64,000 nucleotides of DNA from Sipunculus nudus (GCA_026874595.1 CM049308.1:96396624-96460623), one strand, 5' to 3'. Positions 45,290 through 57,519 are shown, numbered from the stretch's first letter. The notes: generated by a model not told the origin, from the letters alone. Program-made: numbers and translations.

Positions 45290-47215
45290 ATCAAACTCTG
45301 GGGAAGTTTGATGTATTGGACTGATATTTTGACCTGTCTGTGCGTCTTTGATGGTATTCTCATTTACAAGACAGGTGGTGCCACCTACATTGACTTTTGC
45401 AGTGTATGCGCCTTCTAATTTCTACAGAGGAATTTGATACATCAGCCTAAAATTTGGCATGTTTATACATATCGGGTAGCATTATAGTGTACAAGACTGG
45501 TGGCGCCACCTACAATAATTTTTGCACAGTGTATGTCCCTGCTTTTTTCACAGGAGGGGTTTGACATATCAGTCTGACATTGGGCATATGTATATATCTC
45601 TTCGTTGTATATAAGACTGGTGGTGCCAGCTACAATCATTGTATCCGCCAAAACAGAGTTTTGCAGATACTATGTTTTCAGTCGAACGCCGACGCTTCCG
45701 CCATGGCCCCATAGGTTTCCGGAGAACTCCTCCATAACCACTGGGCAGAATTTTTTAAAATTCGGAATTATGATCGGTCACATGTGAACTGCGGCGCCCT
45801 CATTTTTGGTTGACCTCTGACCTTTCTTCTCTGCCCAGCGTCCATTTGTGTGTCTGTTTCCACGCATAAACCCACATATCTCGGGAACCGTTAGGCTAAA
45901 GATTTTGCACAAATGTAGCCCTTGGAAAGCTTTATAACATACACTAAAAATGGTGGCGCAACCTGCAACGATTTTTGCACAGCGTCCATCTGTTCATCTG
46001 CCGTGGGATAAAAACACTCATATCTCTGCATTGGTTGGACTTATCCACCTGAAATTTTGCATGTGTATACATCCTGGACATATTTCTTGATTTTATGATA
46101 GGTGGCGCCACCTACATTTACGTTTAAGCTGCAGACATCCAAGCTCCTATCTCGGGAACCATTTGTCCAGTTGGGCCAAAATTTTGCATGTGTATAGATC
46201 TCCCATAGCTCTTTATCATACGCAAAACTGGTGGTGCCACCTTCAACCATTTTTGCACAGTGTCCATCTGTTCATCTGCCTTGGGATAAAATCACTCATA
46301 TCTCGGCAGTGGTTTGACATATCTGCCTAAAATTTTGCAGGTTTATACATCTTGGACAGCTTTCTCGATTTTATGACAGGTGGCACCACCTACATTCACG
46401 TTTACTCTGCAGACATCCAAGCTCATATCTCGGGAACCGTTTGACCGATTGGGCCAAAATTTTGCATTTGTATAGATCTCACATAGCTCTTCATCATAGG
46501 CAAAACTGGTGGCACCACCTGCAACCATGTATGCACAGCGTCCATCTGTTCATCTGCCTTGGGATAAAATCACTCATATCTCAGCAGTGGTTTGACTTTT
46601 CCACCTGAAATTTTGCAGGTTTATACATCCTGGACAGCTCTCTTGATTTTATGACAGGTGGCGCCACCTACATTCAGGTTTACTCTGCAGACATCCAAGC
46701 TCATATCTCGGGAACCGTTTGACCGATTGGGCCAAAAGTTTGCATGTGTATAGATCTCACATAGCTCTTCATCATAGGCAAAACTGGTAGCGATACCTGC
46801 AACTACTTATGCACAGTGTCCATCTGTTCATCTGTCTTTGGATAAAATTACTCATATCTCAGAAGTGGTTTGACTTATCCACCTGAAATTTTGCAGGTTT
46901 ATACATCCTGGACAAGTTTCTCGATTTATGACAGGTGGCGCCACCTACATTTACGTTTACTCTGCAGACATCCAAGCTCATATCTCGGGAACCGTTTGAC
47001 CGATTGGGCCAAAATTTTGCTTGTGTATAGATCTCACATAGCTCTTCATCATAGACAAAACTGGTGGCGACACCTGCAACCACTTATGCACAGCGTCCAT
47101 CTGTTCATCTGCCTTGGGATAAACTCACTCATATCTCAGCAGTGGTTTGACTTATTCACCTGAAATTTTGCAGGTTTATACATCCTGAACAATTTTCTCG
47201 ATTTTATAAGAGCCG
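45290..47215 (+). repeat. Array of ~140-190-bp modules with central GGTGGCGCCACC palindromes
   Basis: Modules share CTCATATCTCGGGAACCGTT, GGGCCAAAATTTTGCATGTG, TATAGATCTCACATAGCTCT, then AAAACTGGTGGCGCCACCTG and GCACAGCGTCCATCTGTTCA. The exact palindrome occurs at 45499, 46101, 46657 and 46934, with one-base variants in most other modules. Similar modules lie at 8400-8687, 11118-11180, 41870-42290 and 50140-51130. Confidence 0.75.
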
Positions 47216-47776
47216 TCGGTCCATGCCCAGCAGCACCAATCTCGCTTTGTATAAACCAGCACGCCTATTCCGACCACGCCAATCCCGACCACGCCCAGGA
47301 ACTGGGCGCCCATCCCGACCGCGCTCATTACGACTGACACCGTGACACAGACCTAAACAAAATTCTAGGATCTGCATAATAGTTCAGGGGTAAGAGTACA
47401 GGGGGAAGTGTTTGCAGTAATTAGTGTCAATAAATGATCAAGTGCCGGTAATAAAGATAGGCACAGTCCCGGCTGACTGACCAGCGCCCTCCGCAGCCCT
47501 GTCAATCAACGATGTGCCGTGCGCCGCCAGTAAATAGTTAACCGGCAAATAAGCAATTGAATACTCTGTTGGTTCTCGCCGAGCTGACCGTGGTCTTGTA
47601 TACACCCCACGTGAGGTTGACATCTGAATTCAAAAAGCTTATTTTTCCAATTGTGTTTTCGTGACAAGATAGATATAACAAACAACTATAAGGGCACGGT
47701 TATTCACAAAAAAAATGTCAATTTTATTATTTTTGACGATTATTAGACCTTAGGAACATATTAGGTTCATTGATTT
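47216..47776. other. Unassigned CpG-rich insert within family X copy C
   Basis: A family X module stops at CTCGATTTTAT (47207) and unrelated sequence follows. It has several CCCGACCACGCC-type words (47268-47325) and a CACGTG (about 47608). No gene, transposon end or duplication was identified. Confidence 0.4.
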
Positions 47777-47777
47777 T

Positions 47778-49632
47778 TAGCTCAGCGGACTGAAAGTCAA
47801 CTGAGCTATAGCGATCACTCATTGTCCGTTGTCCGTCTGTCTGTCCCGGGTTTATGCCGTAATGTCGAATACCGGAATGCCGACTACCACCTTGCCGATT
47901 CCTTTTTGCCGAAACACCGGTTTGCCGACAATGTCAATTAAATTGTAATATGAAGGTGGTCTCGGGATATGATGTTTGAAATACATGCTTATGACTAAAA
48001 TTCAGTATGTTGTATGTTGAATATGTCAAAATAGTCGTATCTCAAGTTGGAATTTGAAGGTGCAAAGCAGGACTCGGCAATAGCCTGGCGGGCCCATGCG
48101 TTATGGCCGACTGACTTCACCCACGCCCGGCTGTCAGCAAGTCGGCTGAAGATTAGTTTCTTATGGTCAAGCAAATTCAATTAAAAACTATTATCAGTGT
48201 TGAAAATGTATGCTGTATTCCTCTGTGGATGCAAAAGCATTTGACTGTATATATATAATGGTAACACTTGATCGACGCATCGTCACACGGCAAATATAAA
48301 ATAGCTAATGCTTCTTTGTTTCATGACACTTGTATGCATGAGCGTTTTTATGCGTAATGCACCAATTAATCGTCAATAAAAAAATTATAAGGATGCATAA
48401 ATAGGAATTTTTGTCCTCTCCATATTAAAAACATCAGGATAATGTATAAAAGTTCTAAGTTTAATTTTCAGATAAACTATTTTCGATACAACTTACGATA
48501 CAACTATTTTCTCATATTCTACGTACAACATAATGAATTTTAGTCATTAGTATGTATTTCAAGCATCATACGCCGAAACCAACTTCATATTACAGTTTAA
48601 TTGACACAGTCGGCAAACCGGCGTTTCGGCAAAAAGGAATCGGAAAGGTGGTAGTCGGCATTTCGGTTTTCGGCAATCAGTAATGACACCGTCTGTCTGT
48701 CTGTCAGTTCGTTCGTTAACAGGGCACAAATCGTAAGCACTGGACCTAGAATCTTCTCACTTCACATCCAGAGAAGTCCATGAAAAATCTCCTTGGAAAT
48801 CTGAAATTAGGTCTCTGTTACCCATACCCTCCGAGCTATGGGGCTCAGAAGTAACCCCAGAATAATTAATAATTTGATACAAAAGCTCTAGTATCTGAAC
48901 AACTAATGCATTGATCAACATGATTCTTTGCATGCATATTCGTCATTGACTGTTTCATCAGTTCCTGCAGACTGGTGGCTCCACTTGGATTCTTTTTTTT
49001 AATTTTTACGCATTTTTTCTCTATCTATGAGACCTTCAAAGATGCAGTCGTCTGTTAACAGGGTACAAATCGTAACCTTTCTACCTTGAATCTTCTAGAT
49101 TACCATGCAGGGAGATCCTTGAAAAATCTCCTTGGAATTCTGAAATTAGGTGTCTGTTACCCATATCGTTTGAGCTATATAGGGCTTCTAAGTACCCCTC
49201 AGTATAATTAAAAATTTGATACAAGACCTCCAGTTTCTGAACAACTAATGCATTCATCACCATGGATCTTTGCATGCACATTCATTATGGAGTGTGTCAT
49301 CAGTTCCTACAGACTGGTGGCGTCACCTTGATTTTTTTTCTTCAATTTTTTAAGGCATTTTCTTTAATTTTTTTAGACCATCATGGATGCGGTCGTCCAT
49401 TAACAGGGCAAAAATCTTAATCTTTGCACCTAGAATCTTCTGACTTGACATCCAGGGAGGTCCATGAAAAATCTCCTTGGAATCCTGAAATTAGGTCTCT
49501 GTTATCCATATCCTCCGATCTCTGCTTCAGTTGAATGGGGAAACCACCTAAAAATTTGGCATTCAGATGTTAAAATTCCTTTTGTGAATGTCTTCCTAGT
49601 CAGCTGAGCGTTATGACCCCAGGGCCACTTGT
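47778..49632 (+). mobile_element. 'GCTCAGC' family repeat in family X copy C
   Basis: It starts TTTTTAGCTCAGCGGACTGA and ends CAGCTGAGCGTTATGACCCC then AGGGCCACTTGTT near 49632. Internal modules with GGAGGTCCATGAAAAATCTC and CTTGGAATCCTGAAATTAGG repeat about every 330 bp (48780, 49110, 49470). Its CCGTCTGTCTGT stretch is interrupted by a fold-back element at 47849. Confidence 0.65.
47849..48691. mobile_element. Fold-back element with ~200-bp inverted repeats
   Basis: The left arm starts near CGGGTTTATGCCGTAATGTC. The right arm, reversed, starts GTGTCATTACTGATTGCCGA. Both share ATGCCGACTACCACC, GATTCCTTTTTGCCGAAAC, CCGGTTTGCCGAC and GTCAATTAAA, then about 130 bp with fewer differences. The arms enclose roughly 400 bp without coding capacity. 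It lies inside the CTGTCTGTC tract of a GCTCAGC element, so the duplication cannot be read cleanly. Confidence 0.8.
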
Positions 49633-50253
49633 TAATAGAGTCATAGAAAGCTGCATCGACTAACATTTTCGGGAAAAAAAGCTAGCAAACCATCGAAAAT
49701 CTCCGAAATCATTCAGCCAAATTGTTCAATATTTCAATATTGTTCAAATTTTTGTTCATGTTTGTTCAAATGGTTCGGGTTTGATAAATTTTAGCCGTGT
49801 TACAGGAATTTGAACTTAGTCATTTGGCCAAGTAAGCATACTGACATAACAGTCTCAGAGACGGCAGGAGCTAGCATCAATAAGTTTTGTGCAAATGCTA
49901 GTCACCTGACTCATATTTGAAATAAAGTCTCGCCACCTGCATCGACATGTTTTTTACTGCCAAAAAAACTCGTAAGTTTAGCAACTTTCAGCTACTACTG
50001 TAAAAAGGTTTTATGAGGAAACTTTCAAGCAAAATTGTTTAATATTTCCAAAATTTGGACCAGGTTTCGTACTTCCGCAAAAAGTCGTGATTTTTATATT
50101 GGATAAAAAATACTTAAATAGGTATGATTAATATTTTAAAAAAATTATGTCCCTGTTTATTTCTCAGGAGAGATTTGGCATATCAGCCTGATATTGTGCA
50201 TAACCATACATCTCGAATATATTTGTTGTATACAAGACTTGTGGCGCCACCTA

Positions 50254-50283
50254 TTTTTTTTTTTTTTGGGGGGGGGGGGGGGG
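50254..50283. repeat. T14-G16 homopolymer junction
   Basis: T14 (50254-50267) is followed directly by G16 (50268-50283), replacing the usual CAATAATTTTTGCACAGTGT part of a family X module. It could form a G-quadruplex or reflect assembly error. Confidence 0.85.
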
Positions 50284-51825
50284 TCATGCATCTGTGCACA
50301 GAGCTCAAGAGCGGTATGAAATATCTGCCTTAAGTTTCGCATGTCCATAAATCTTCGATAGCTTTTTCATACATAAGACTGCTGGCGCCACCTACTAAAA
50401 TAATTTTTTGTGTTGTGTACATCCATGTCAGTATTTCAGGAGTGACATTTGTGTAATTGGTGATTGTACTTGGGTTCAAAATGTTTTGTACTTGCTTTGT
50501 ACATGTACAAATCAAGTACTTTTCAAATAATGGTGAAGCAATTATTCTGGCTTTGTTTTGTTTTACTGTTATTATTCTAAATATTTTTAAACTAATGAAT
50601 ATGTCAGCTTGAAAAGGCTTTGAAGCCAAAATCTCTCAGTTTCTATGAAGAGTTTTGGTATAATACTAGCTCTTATCAGATTCGGCAACAAGCCAAGATT
50701 ATGTCAGCATCTATAATAGGCTTTTGCAGACTGCCAACAATTGCAGATTCGACAGCAGGCCAAGAGTGGAGTCACTAGAGTAGCCACACCACCCCGGTTA
50801 GCAAAGCTTGACTCGGGGGCAAGTCCCTTGGTCAGCTGAGCTAGGTTAGCAGGATGCATAAATAGCTTTGCACAATGCCAGGGAATAGTGATGTATTTAC
50901 CTGAATGTTTGCATGTCTGTATATCTTGGATAGCTTTCTGGTACACAAGGGTGGGGCGCCACCTACAACCATTTTGCGCAGTGTACGTTCAAAAGTGATT
51001 TGACATGTCAGCCTCTCGCATGTTCATAAATCTCATATAGTTTTGTTATATAAAAGACTGTTGGTGCCACCTACAATTGTGTTTGCATTGTGTGCATCTG
51101 TGGTTAGGTGTATTGGCCTGAAATTTTGCATGCCCATACTTCTTCAATGGTTTAACTGAAAGACTGATACACAATCATTTTTGCGTAGTGTAGGCCCATT
51201 CCAGTATTGCAGGATATGATTTGCGTAATTGGTACTTATAGGCCTACAAAATTTTAGTACTTGCTTTGTTAATTTACTTGTCACACAGGAGGCCTACATG
51301 AAAAATATTCAAGAAGTTTTCTGACAAAGGGTCAAGCACTTTATCATGGAAGGAATATATATCATGTAAATCCCATTGCACAGGTTCCCATCAGGCCTGT
51401 AGGCCTTGTTTCAGATTTTATTTGTTCATATGTATGCGTGAGAGGACGAATCCTATTTAAGCATTGGTTATGAACTGGAGAGATAACTTGACCTTGAATA
51501 GTTCCGTTTTTCGCGAACAAAACACAAAACATTTAATATCTAACGAAGGCCACAGGGATCGGTCTGAAAATAAAGTCGACCGAAGATGATGGACAGCTTT
51601 ATATTGTATGAGGGAACGGTACTGCCACCTTATTATTGCACTTTAATAACCCCATCACTGCAACATCACATAACTTTTAGAAATAAAATAAACAGAGTTT
51701 TAACTTATTAACAGATGGCTTCCATCTTATGCATACGCAAAGATATGGGTCACAGGATAAAGCTTATTTAAATGGGGTCTAGACTTTAACTATGAGAGTG
51801 GTGTTGGAAATCACAACTAGCAACG

Positions 51826-52262
51826 CTCAGCTGAATCTGTCTTTAAGGATAATTTTATGATTTTTTTTTAAATGGGAGTCCTGTGATCAAGTTTGAAGCC
51901 AGTCTGTCCACCCAAACTTGAGTTATTATCCATAAACTAATTTGTTAATGGATGAGCCCTGTGGCCTTGACCTTTGACCTCGTGACCAAAAAATAAAAAA
52001 ATATCTTCCTCTTTTAGCAGGTGAGCCACATGTGGAAGATGGATAGTTAGGGGTGAAGTTTGGCTTAAAATGCATCCACAATTTGATAGTGGCCAGTGAC
52101 CTGGACCTTTGACCTCATGACCACAAAATCAGTAGAATTTTTGCTTCGGTGGTGGGCCATATAAAAGTCAGGTTTGAAACAAATATATGTCAAACCAAAC
52201 TGGAGTTATCACCGTAAACGAATTTGACGGACATACGGAAGGACGGACAGACTGTAAGGTAC
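51826..52262 (-). mobile_element. 'GCTCAGC' family fragment on the minus strand
   Basis: It begins AACGCTCAGCTGAATC, the complement of the family's 3' end, and has TGACCTTTGACCTCGTGACC and TGGACCTTTGACCTCATGAC, which are half-site modules in reverse. It fades at GGACGGACAGACTG, the complement of its CCGTCC start region. About 440 bp, internally deleted. Confidence 0.65.
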
Positions 52263-52850
52263 TAAGGGCCAGTGTATTTAACTGCAATTCTCACTCTCTG
52301 TATTTCATCATGATTATATTATATGTAAGGTGCAGGTGTTTAAGTTAATTTGGACTTTGTGTATTCAAGTGTCAGAGCTGAGTTGCCGGGTATTAATATA
52401 ATGAATGTTATTGCTTAGCCTTGATTACATGGCACCTCTATTCAGTCTAATCGCACTTACATTCAGCTGCTGTGCACACCTTTCTTTAATTGCATCTGTT
52501 GTGACATGTCAGGGAAATCTCATTGTGTATGAATCTTGCTTGAAGACATGCTGTGGGTGTAGAGTCAGTTGGAAACTGGGGGCCAAGCTCTGAGCATGGG
52601 CTTGGCATTCCCTCTCTTATATAGTTAAATTAAAGAATATTTTACATCAACTCAGAGACTTGTAAGTTTGTCACCAATGCATCCTGGACCAGCTTATGAT
52701 CTCTGCAAGACGAGGGACAGGTTGATTACTAAAGGGCACCCGCTTATTCAAGCAAGGCCTTAATAAACACAAGGTTTCAGGGCAAAAGATGAAACCACAG
52801 TTGAGAATCTGATAGTATCAATTTAATTTGGCAGTCTCAAAATAAAGGGG
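52263..52850. other. Unassigned spacer
   Basis: No recognised gene; short open frames only. No clear repeat ends. Confidence 0.45.
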
Positions 52851-53560
52851 AAAATGCATTAAATATAGAAAAAATACAGGTGGCGCCACCAATCGTCTGG
52901 AACTGAAGAAACAAGTCATAATCAATAAACATACCAGGTTTCGGGACACTAGATGGAAGCACAGCTGAGTTATGACATGATTGCTGTCATTTGACGGTCT
53001 CAAAAAATGGCAAATTCACCAACGAGTTCGAAAAGCAGTGACCTCGACCGCCATCTTCAATGTCGTATCAACCGAAATAATGAAGTGTTGCATATTTTTC
53101 TTCTCAAATGTTGTACACCTATTGTTCCAACAAAATTCTTTGATGTGTATGAAACTGGTAACCATGACCTTGACCTCAAGGTCAAATCTGTGGAAATATA
53201 GTTTTTATGTGACCTCCCCCCCCCCCCCCCCCCATAATGTTTGAATATTTCATACATATTTTTCCTTCATTTGATACACTTTTAGTTTCAACCAACCTAG
53301 GACGAGTCAGAAAACTAATGACCTTGATCTTAACTTTCAAGGTCAAATTTGCGTAAATATAGGATCATTTAGAACCCCATAACTCTTGACGTACTGCATA
53401 TGTTCCTGTCAAATATGATACACAATTTGATATTTTTCTCCAGTGAAGTTGTCCGGCAAATTTGAAAAGGTGTGACCTTGATCTCTATCTTAAAGATCTG
53501 CGGAAATGCAGAATTTGGTAACCTTATTAGTTTGAAGTACTGTCTATTTGACCATTCTTG
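52851..53560 (-). repeat. Diverged modular repeat, minus strand, with palindrome and AGGTCA palindromes
   Basis: GGTGGCGCCACC lies at 52879-52890. TGACCTTGACCTCAAGGTCA (53166-53185) contains an inverted AGGTCA-type pair, and a weaker TGACCTTGATCTT / CAAGGTCAAAT pair is at 53320-53347. Three modules of ~150-170 bp resemble those at 15253-15925 read backwards. C18 lies at 53216-53233. No coding sequence. Confidence 0.5.
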
Positions 53561-55503
53561 GTTAATATTTTCACTAAAATTAACTCAAGAATAATTCTTC
53601 TTATTGCCCTCGGTGGTTCCGCTTGATTATTTCTTGGCTGAATTAAAGGACGCTGAACTTGGTCATTTTACCTTATTTGTTAGCTATGTGCAGCTGTAAC
53701 ATCTGATATTGCAGGAATATATCTACATTATTACACCATTCTAAGAAATATTTGGATTTTCAGGAATACCTGGTTAATAGTTACCACATTTTCTAGAACA
53801 AAAAGTTCTTATAATGATAGAACTGTAAGACATGAATAGTAAATGATTTTGGGGTCGGTGCCGGATTAAGGCAAATGGAGGCCCTGATATACTAACCCAG
53901 TTGGGCCCCCTCTGATCATGAAAAAATGTGACTCTGGTCCTGCACTGGTCTTATGTTTAAACATTTTTTTTCGCTAAAAACTTATGAAATAAATAAATGA
54001 AAATTTTTAATTTTGTTAATATGAAGCAAAGGCCCCAATAGAATGTGAGACCATTTGCTGTGGCCCGCTCAGTTCATTTGTTTTTGTGGCTCTTCGAGGG
54101 AACGTGAGGCTGACTGTCCAGGCAGTAAAAAATAATTGGTGACCATACCTAAGTTATGTATATGTAGAGGTACGTTTATTTCATGAAAAAGACGTGTCTG
54201 TATTAGGATTTTACATTCATTTGGCAATACCTCTTATTCATAATTTGTTGATAAAAATGTGAATAAAATACCAAATTAAAAGACGCGTAAAAATTAGTGT
54301 AAAGCACTGTACTTTTCCGTAGACCAGACATTAATATTCCACGATTTTCACTTTTTCAGGCTTTCGGTAGGGTTTAGGATATTCCATATACTCTCAATAG
54401 ATACCCCCTCCCCCAAAACTATAAGTGGACTCACCCATTCACAGCCAGTGGGTCAGAGAGGGGATCGTATCACTTGATTAGCTAGCGGGCCTCGGGTGCA
54501 ACCAACCCTCCATATTTTTTGTAAAGCGTACACCCCTTGCATGCCCTCCATATCTTTAGTAACGCCTACACCCTATGCATTGACTGGCAGTATACTGTTT
54601 TGGCATAATACTAATAAGCATTCTAAATTCGGGCAGACCTTTCAGCCATTTAGTGATGTTAAATTAAATTCCTATGTTGTTTTACATTTTCTGTGGTAAA
54701 AATCTTACATGGGTACGTTCGATTTCCGCGGGTCTCGTCATACAGTGAACCATACAGAGTATATCCTTTATTGTATTTATTATTTAATGCTTGTGAAATC
54801 TCTACAGTTTAAGGAGTCCGGGAACATCGAACGAGCGGAAGTTCTTGTTCATCATTGGCAGATCATATAAAGGTCTCATATTTTCCAAATATCAATTTGT
54901 GATATACGACAAACATAAACGTCTCTGTTTATTTTATCAATATGATATCCAACCTTTGCCTTGCGCCGCAGCAGTCAGTGATGATGTTTATAAGACGCCA
55001 GTGAGGATAAATATATGTAGTTTAAACGAATGTTCACCAAGGTTATATTTTCGCGATGATTTCCCTTTCGCAAATAACGCGAATTTGACAACGTCGCAAT
55101 ATCCTTAGTAAAACAATTACCTCTTCGCGGTCGCGGATAACATAACAAGGCCCACTCAAACCCAAAGCTATGTAGGATGCGGCAATCCCAGAAGCTTGAG
55201 TTCAGATATACACTATTAATATCAGAAAGTGAGGATGAATTGAATATACTTATGTATTTTAAGTTTAAAAAACTATGAGGAACTATGAGGAATTTGCACA
55301 TGCGATTTCAAATGAGGTTTTAGCCTTTGTTTCGGAGGGTTTAAATGAAGGTTGAACGAGCTTTGTTTAAAGGTGTCCCCTATTCGGCCATTCCATGGTC
55401 TATTAATGTGTTTGGGTTATTGTATGATGATACTATGAATTTATTTATTCAGTTACATTATTTACGATACATGTATACAATATATACCGCATATCACAGT
55501 ACA

Positions 55504-55508
<5 letters not shown>
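53561..55508. other. Unassigned region
   Basis: No gene I can support. The start (to about 53820) resembles the end of a family X-like module (compare 44380-44640). A degenerate repeat with GTGCCGGATTAAGGCAAATG starts near 53857. CpG-bearing TTCGCG words cluster at 55047-55135. Two opposed open frames (54845-55108 on +, 54975-55301 on -) are not recognised. Confidence 0.45.

Positions 55509-55544
<36 letters not shown>
55509..55544. repeat. (AT)n microsatellite
   Basis: Eighteen AT dinucleotides, next to AT-rich sequence at the 3' side of a minus-strand retrotransposon fragment. Confidence 0.95.
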
Positions 55545-55548
<4 letters not shown>

Positions 55549-55639
55549 GTACATGAGGAATTCGAAAATATTACAAAATAAGTAAAATAACTAAATAAAT
55601 AAAAATATATATCACAATACATATCAAACAATATCTAAA

Positions 55640-56790
55640 TAAAATATATAAATCACATTACATCAATTGAGCACCATGCAACATTGTACCTGTAAACAAA
55701 ATGAAAATGGAGCACTAAAAAGTCTTCCCAATAAAAGACTTATTTCCATTGTTGACTTCACTAAGATCACAAATTACAAGACGGCGGCTGCACCTGGTTT
55801 CTTCACAACAGCTAAGAACCATCACGTCAACCCAAAAGTCAGCAATAACCTTCCTAAAATTATTTAAATAGTGTATACACAATTTTCTTTTGAAAACGTT
55901 TCTACTATTTTCTGTTTTGATGGCCAGTGGTAGATCATTCCACAGTTTAACACTCCAGTTTTTAAAAGTCTTACAGCCTTGTGTTTTAACATCTAGAACA
56001 TTAAATGATAAATTAGACTTTAGAGTTCTGTAATTATGACTAACAGGAACTATATCACACAAATAAGAAGGTGCTTCATTATGATGAATATTGAACATGA
56101 GGTTTAGAGTTAGATAGTCTACTCTATGCGAGACATCAAGCCATTTTATCTTTTTAAATTCTGAAACTCTTAAATGCTGTCTAGGAGTATAATTAAAGAA
56201 TTATCGAATAATCTTGTTTTGAGCTGTGTAACCTATTCTTAAGTTTCTTAAAGAGTCCTCTGTACCAAGAATTACAGGCATAATCAAAGTTTGAATGTAG
56301 CAAGGCTGAGCATAACATTGTCTTTTCTTTGATGCCCAGGTACATAAGGCTATACCTTTCCTATAAAGAAATTTAGCATTAACTTTACTAAATATTGATG
56401 TACCCATAGTAAAACCTGACATGTTTTGGTCCAAATTGACCCCTTAATACTTTACAGTTTCCTTGGGTTTAGCCATATACTAAGAGATTCTAATTCTACT
56501 GACAACACATTTTCGATTTTCATTGGATCCGGTCCGCTAACCACTAGTGCAGAATCATCAGCATAAAGGAAAAGTTCACTGCACATTTGGTAGCTTATAT
56601 CATATCATATAGAAAAAAGAAGAGAGCCTAAAAGTGATCCCTGAGGAACCTCACAAGTAACTTTGACTAAAAAAGACTTTGCTGCATTATTACCTAAATC
56701 AACAAATTGTTTTCTGTTTGAGAGATACGATTTAAACCAAGAAACAGATTGTTCATTAAGACTAATTGCATTCAACTTTGTACAAAACAG
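55640..56790 (-). pseudogene. Non-LTR retrotransposon reverse transcriptase, minus strand, 5'-truncated
   Basis: Reading from 56790 downwards: SWFKSYLSNRKQFVDLGNNA, then VPQGSLLGSLLF, YADDSALVVSG (the catalytic YADD box, about 56570-56540), NMSGFTMGTSIF, LYRKGIALCT, LRNLRIGYTAQNKIIR, and finally IHHNEAPSYLCDIVPVSHNY, NVLDVKTQGCKTFKNWSVKL and WNDLPLAIKTENSRNVFKRK. These are RT motifs B to thumb and the C-terminal WN.LP..IK block in the expected order. Frameshifts break it into several frames. The 3' untranslated part is AT-rich and runs towards 55545. The 5' end is cut at 56790 next to a G-tract. Its thumb and C-terminus differ from those of the + strand element at 4935-16655, so it is another family. 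Confidence 0.85.
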
Positions 56791-56816
56791 GAGATAGCTA
56801 AATGGACCAAGGACAT

Positions 56817-56834
56817 GGGGGGGGGGGGGGGGGG
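56817..56834. repeat. G18 tract
   Basis: A run of 18 G at the truncated 5' side of the minus-strand retrotransposon. Confidence 0.9.
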
Positions 56835-57472
56835 AAGTAAATGTATTTATTGATATTTGGCAGTTAAAATTGCACCTTACAACACAAGTAGGCCTAATGG
56901 TTAAGATAAGATAACTTGAGGTAAGTTTTATTTAAAGTCGGTTTTCTATGGTCAACAAATACAACATAAGCTCACAGAGCTTTTGTCACCGACTACATAC
57001 ATAAGACATGTTATGATAACTAATACATTTGGTATGGTTTTTACACATTTCACTGTAGTATCAGTTCATCATTCATGTGCATAGAATGGTGATACTGATT
57101 TTAAAATAACAGTACAATCATAAAATGATCAAAAGATTGCGATCCAGTTAAAATAGTATACTGGAATAATAAAACCACTGGGGTGTGATAAAGATTAAAA
57201 ATGATTAAGACAATACTTTATACAGAATCTTTTTAAATGTATTGAGTTCTGATCAGGTCATGAGTTCTTCAGGCAGAGAGTTTCACTCTTTCACACCTTG
57301 CAATGATGTTAAAGGGTCATGATACCCCATATTTCTGCGTTTTTATGCTGTAGTAGAAGTTTGTTTTCACTATTTCTTAAATTATAATGTCTATTTGTTT
57401 TGCATAGTCATTCATTTAGATACACGGGGACTTAAAGATATCTTCAATACAATGTTAACAGGCCCGTAGGCT
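56835..57472. other. Unassigned spacer
   Basis: AT-rich sequence with no gene, tandem repeat or transposon end that I recognise. Confidence 0.5.
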
Positions 57473-57519
57473 GGGGGGGGGGGGGGGGGGGGGGACGAAC
57501 CCCCCCCCCCCCCCCCCCC
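57473..57519. repeat. G22-ACGAA-C20 perfect hairpin
   Basis: G22 (57473-57494), a five-base loop ACGAA, then C20 (57500-57519): a potential 20-bp G:C stem. Such a structure is hard to clone and sequence. Confidence 0.9.

Larger units (their letters stand above)
43435..51412 (+). mobile_element. Family X copy C with nested insertions
   Basis: The start AGCGAACCTGTAAGCTTATG is at 43435. The 3' end, with TTGCACAGGTTCCCATCAGG then CCTGTAGGCCTTG, lies at 51383-51412. Modules run without interruption from 43435 to about 47215, then an unassigned stretch and a GCTCAGC element intervene, and family X modules resume at about 49640. Compared with copy B, the segment 44380-44760 supplies the sequence that is split there. 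No coding sequence was found; ends and modules define the family. Confidence 0.6.

Noticed and set aside
46859-47163. Frames of 61-97 codons in the family X modules that share AGGATSFxYDEELCEIYT-like text
   Set aside because: The similar translations simply reflect the repeated DNA modules; each is interrupted by stops and has no start context.
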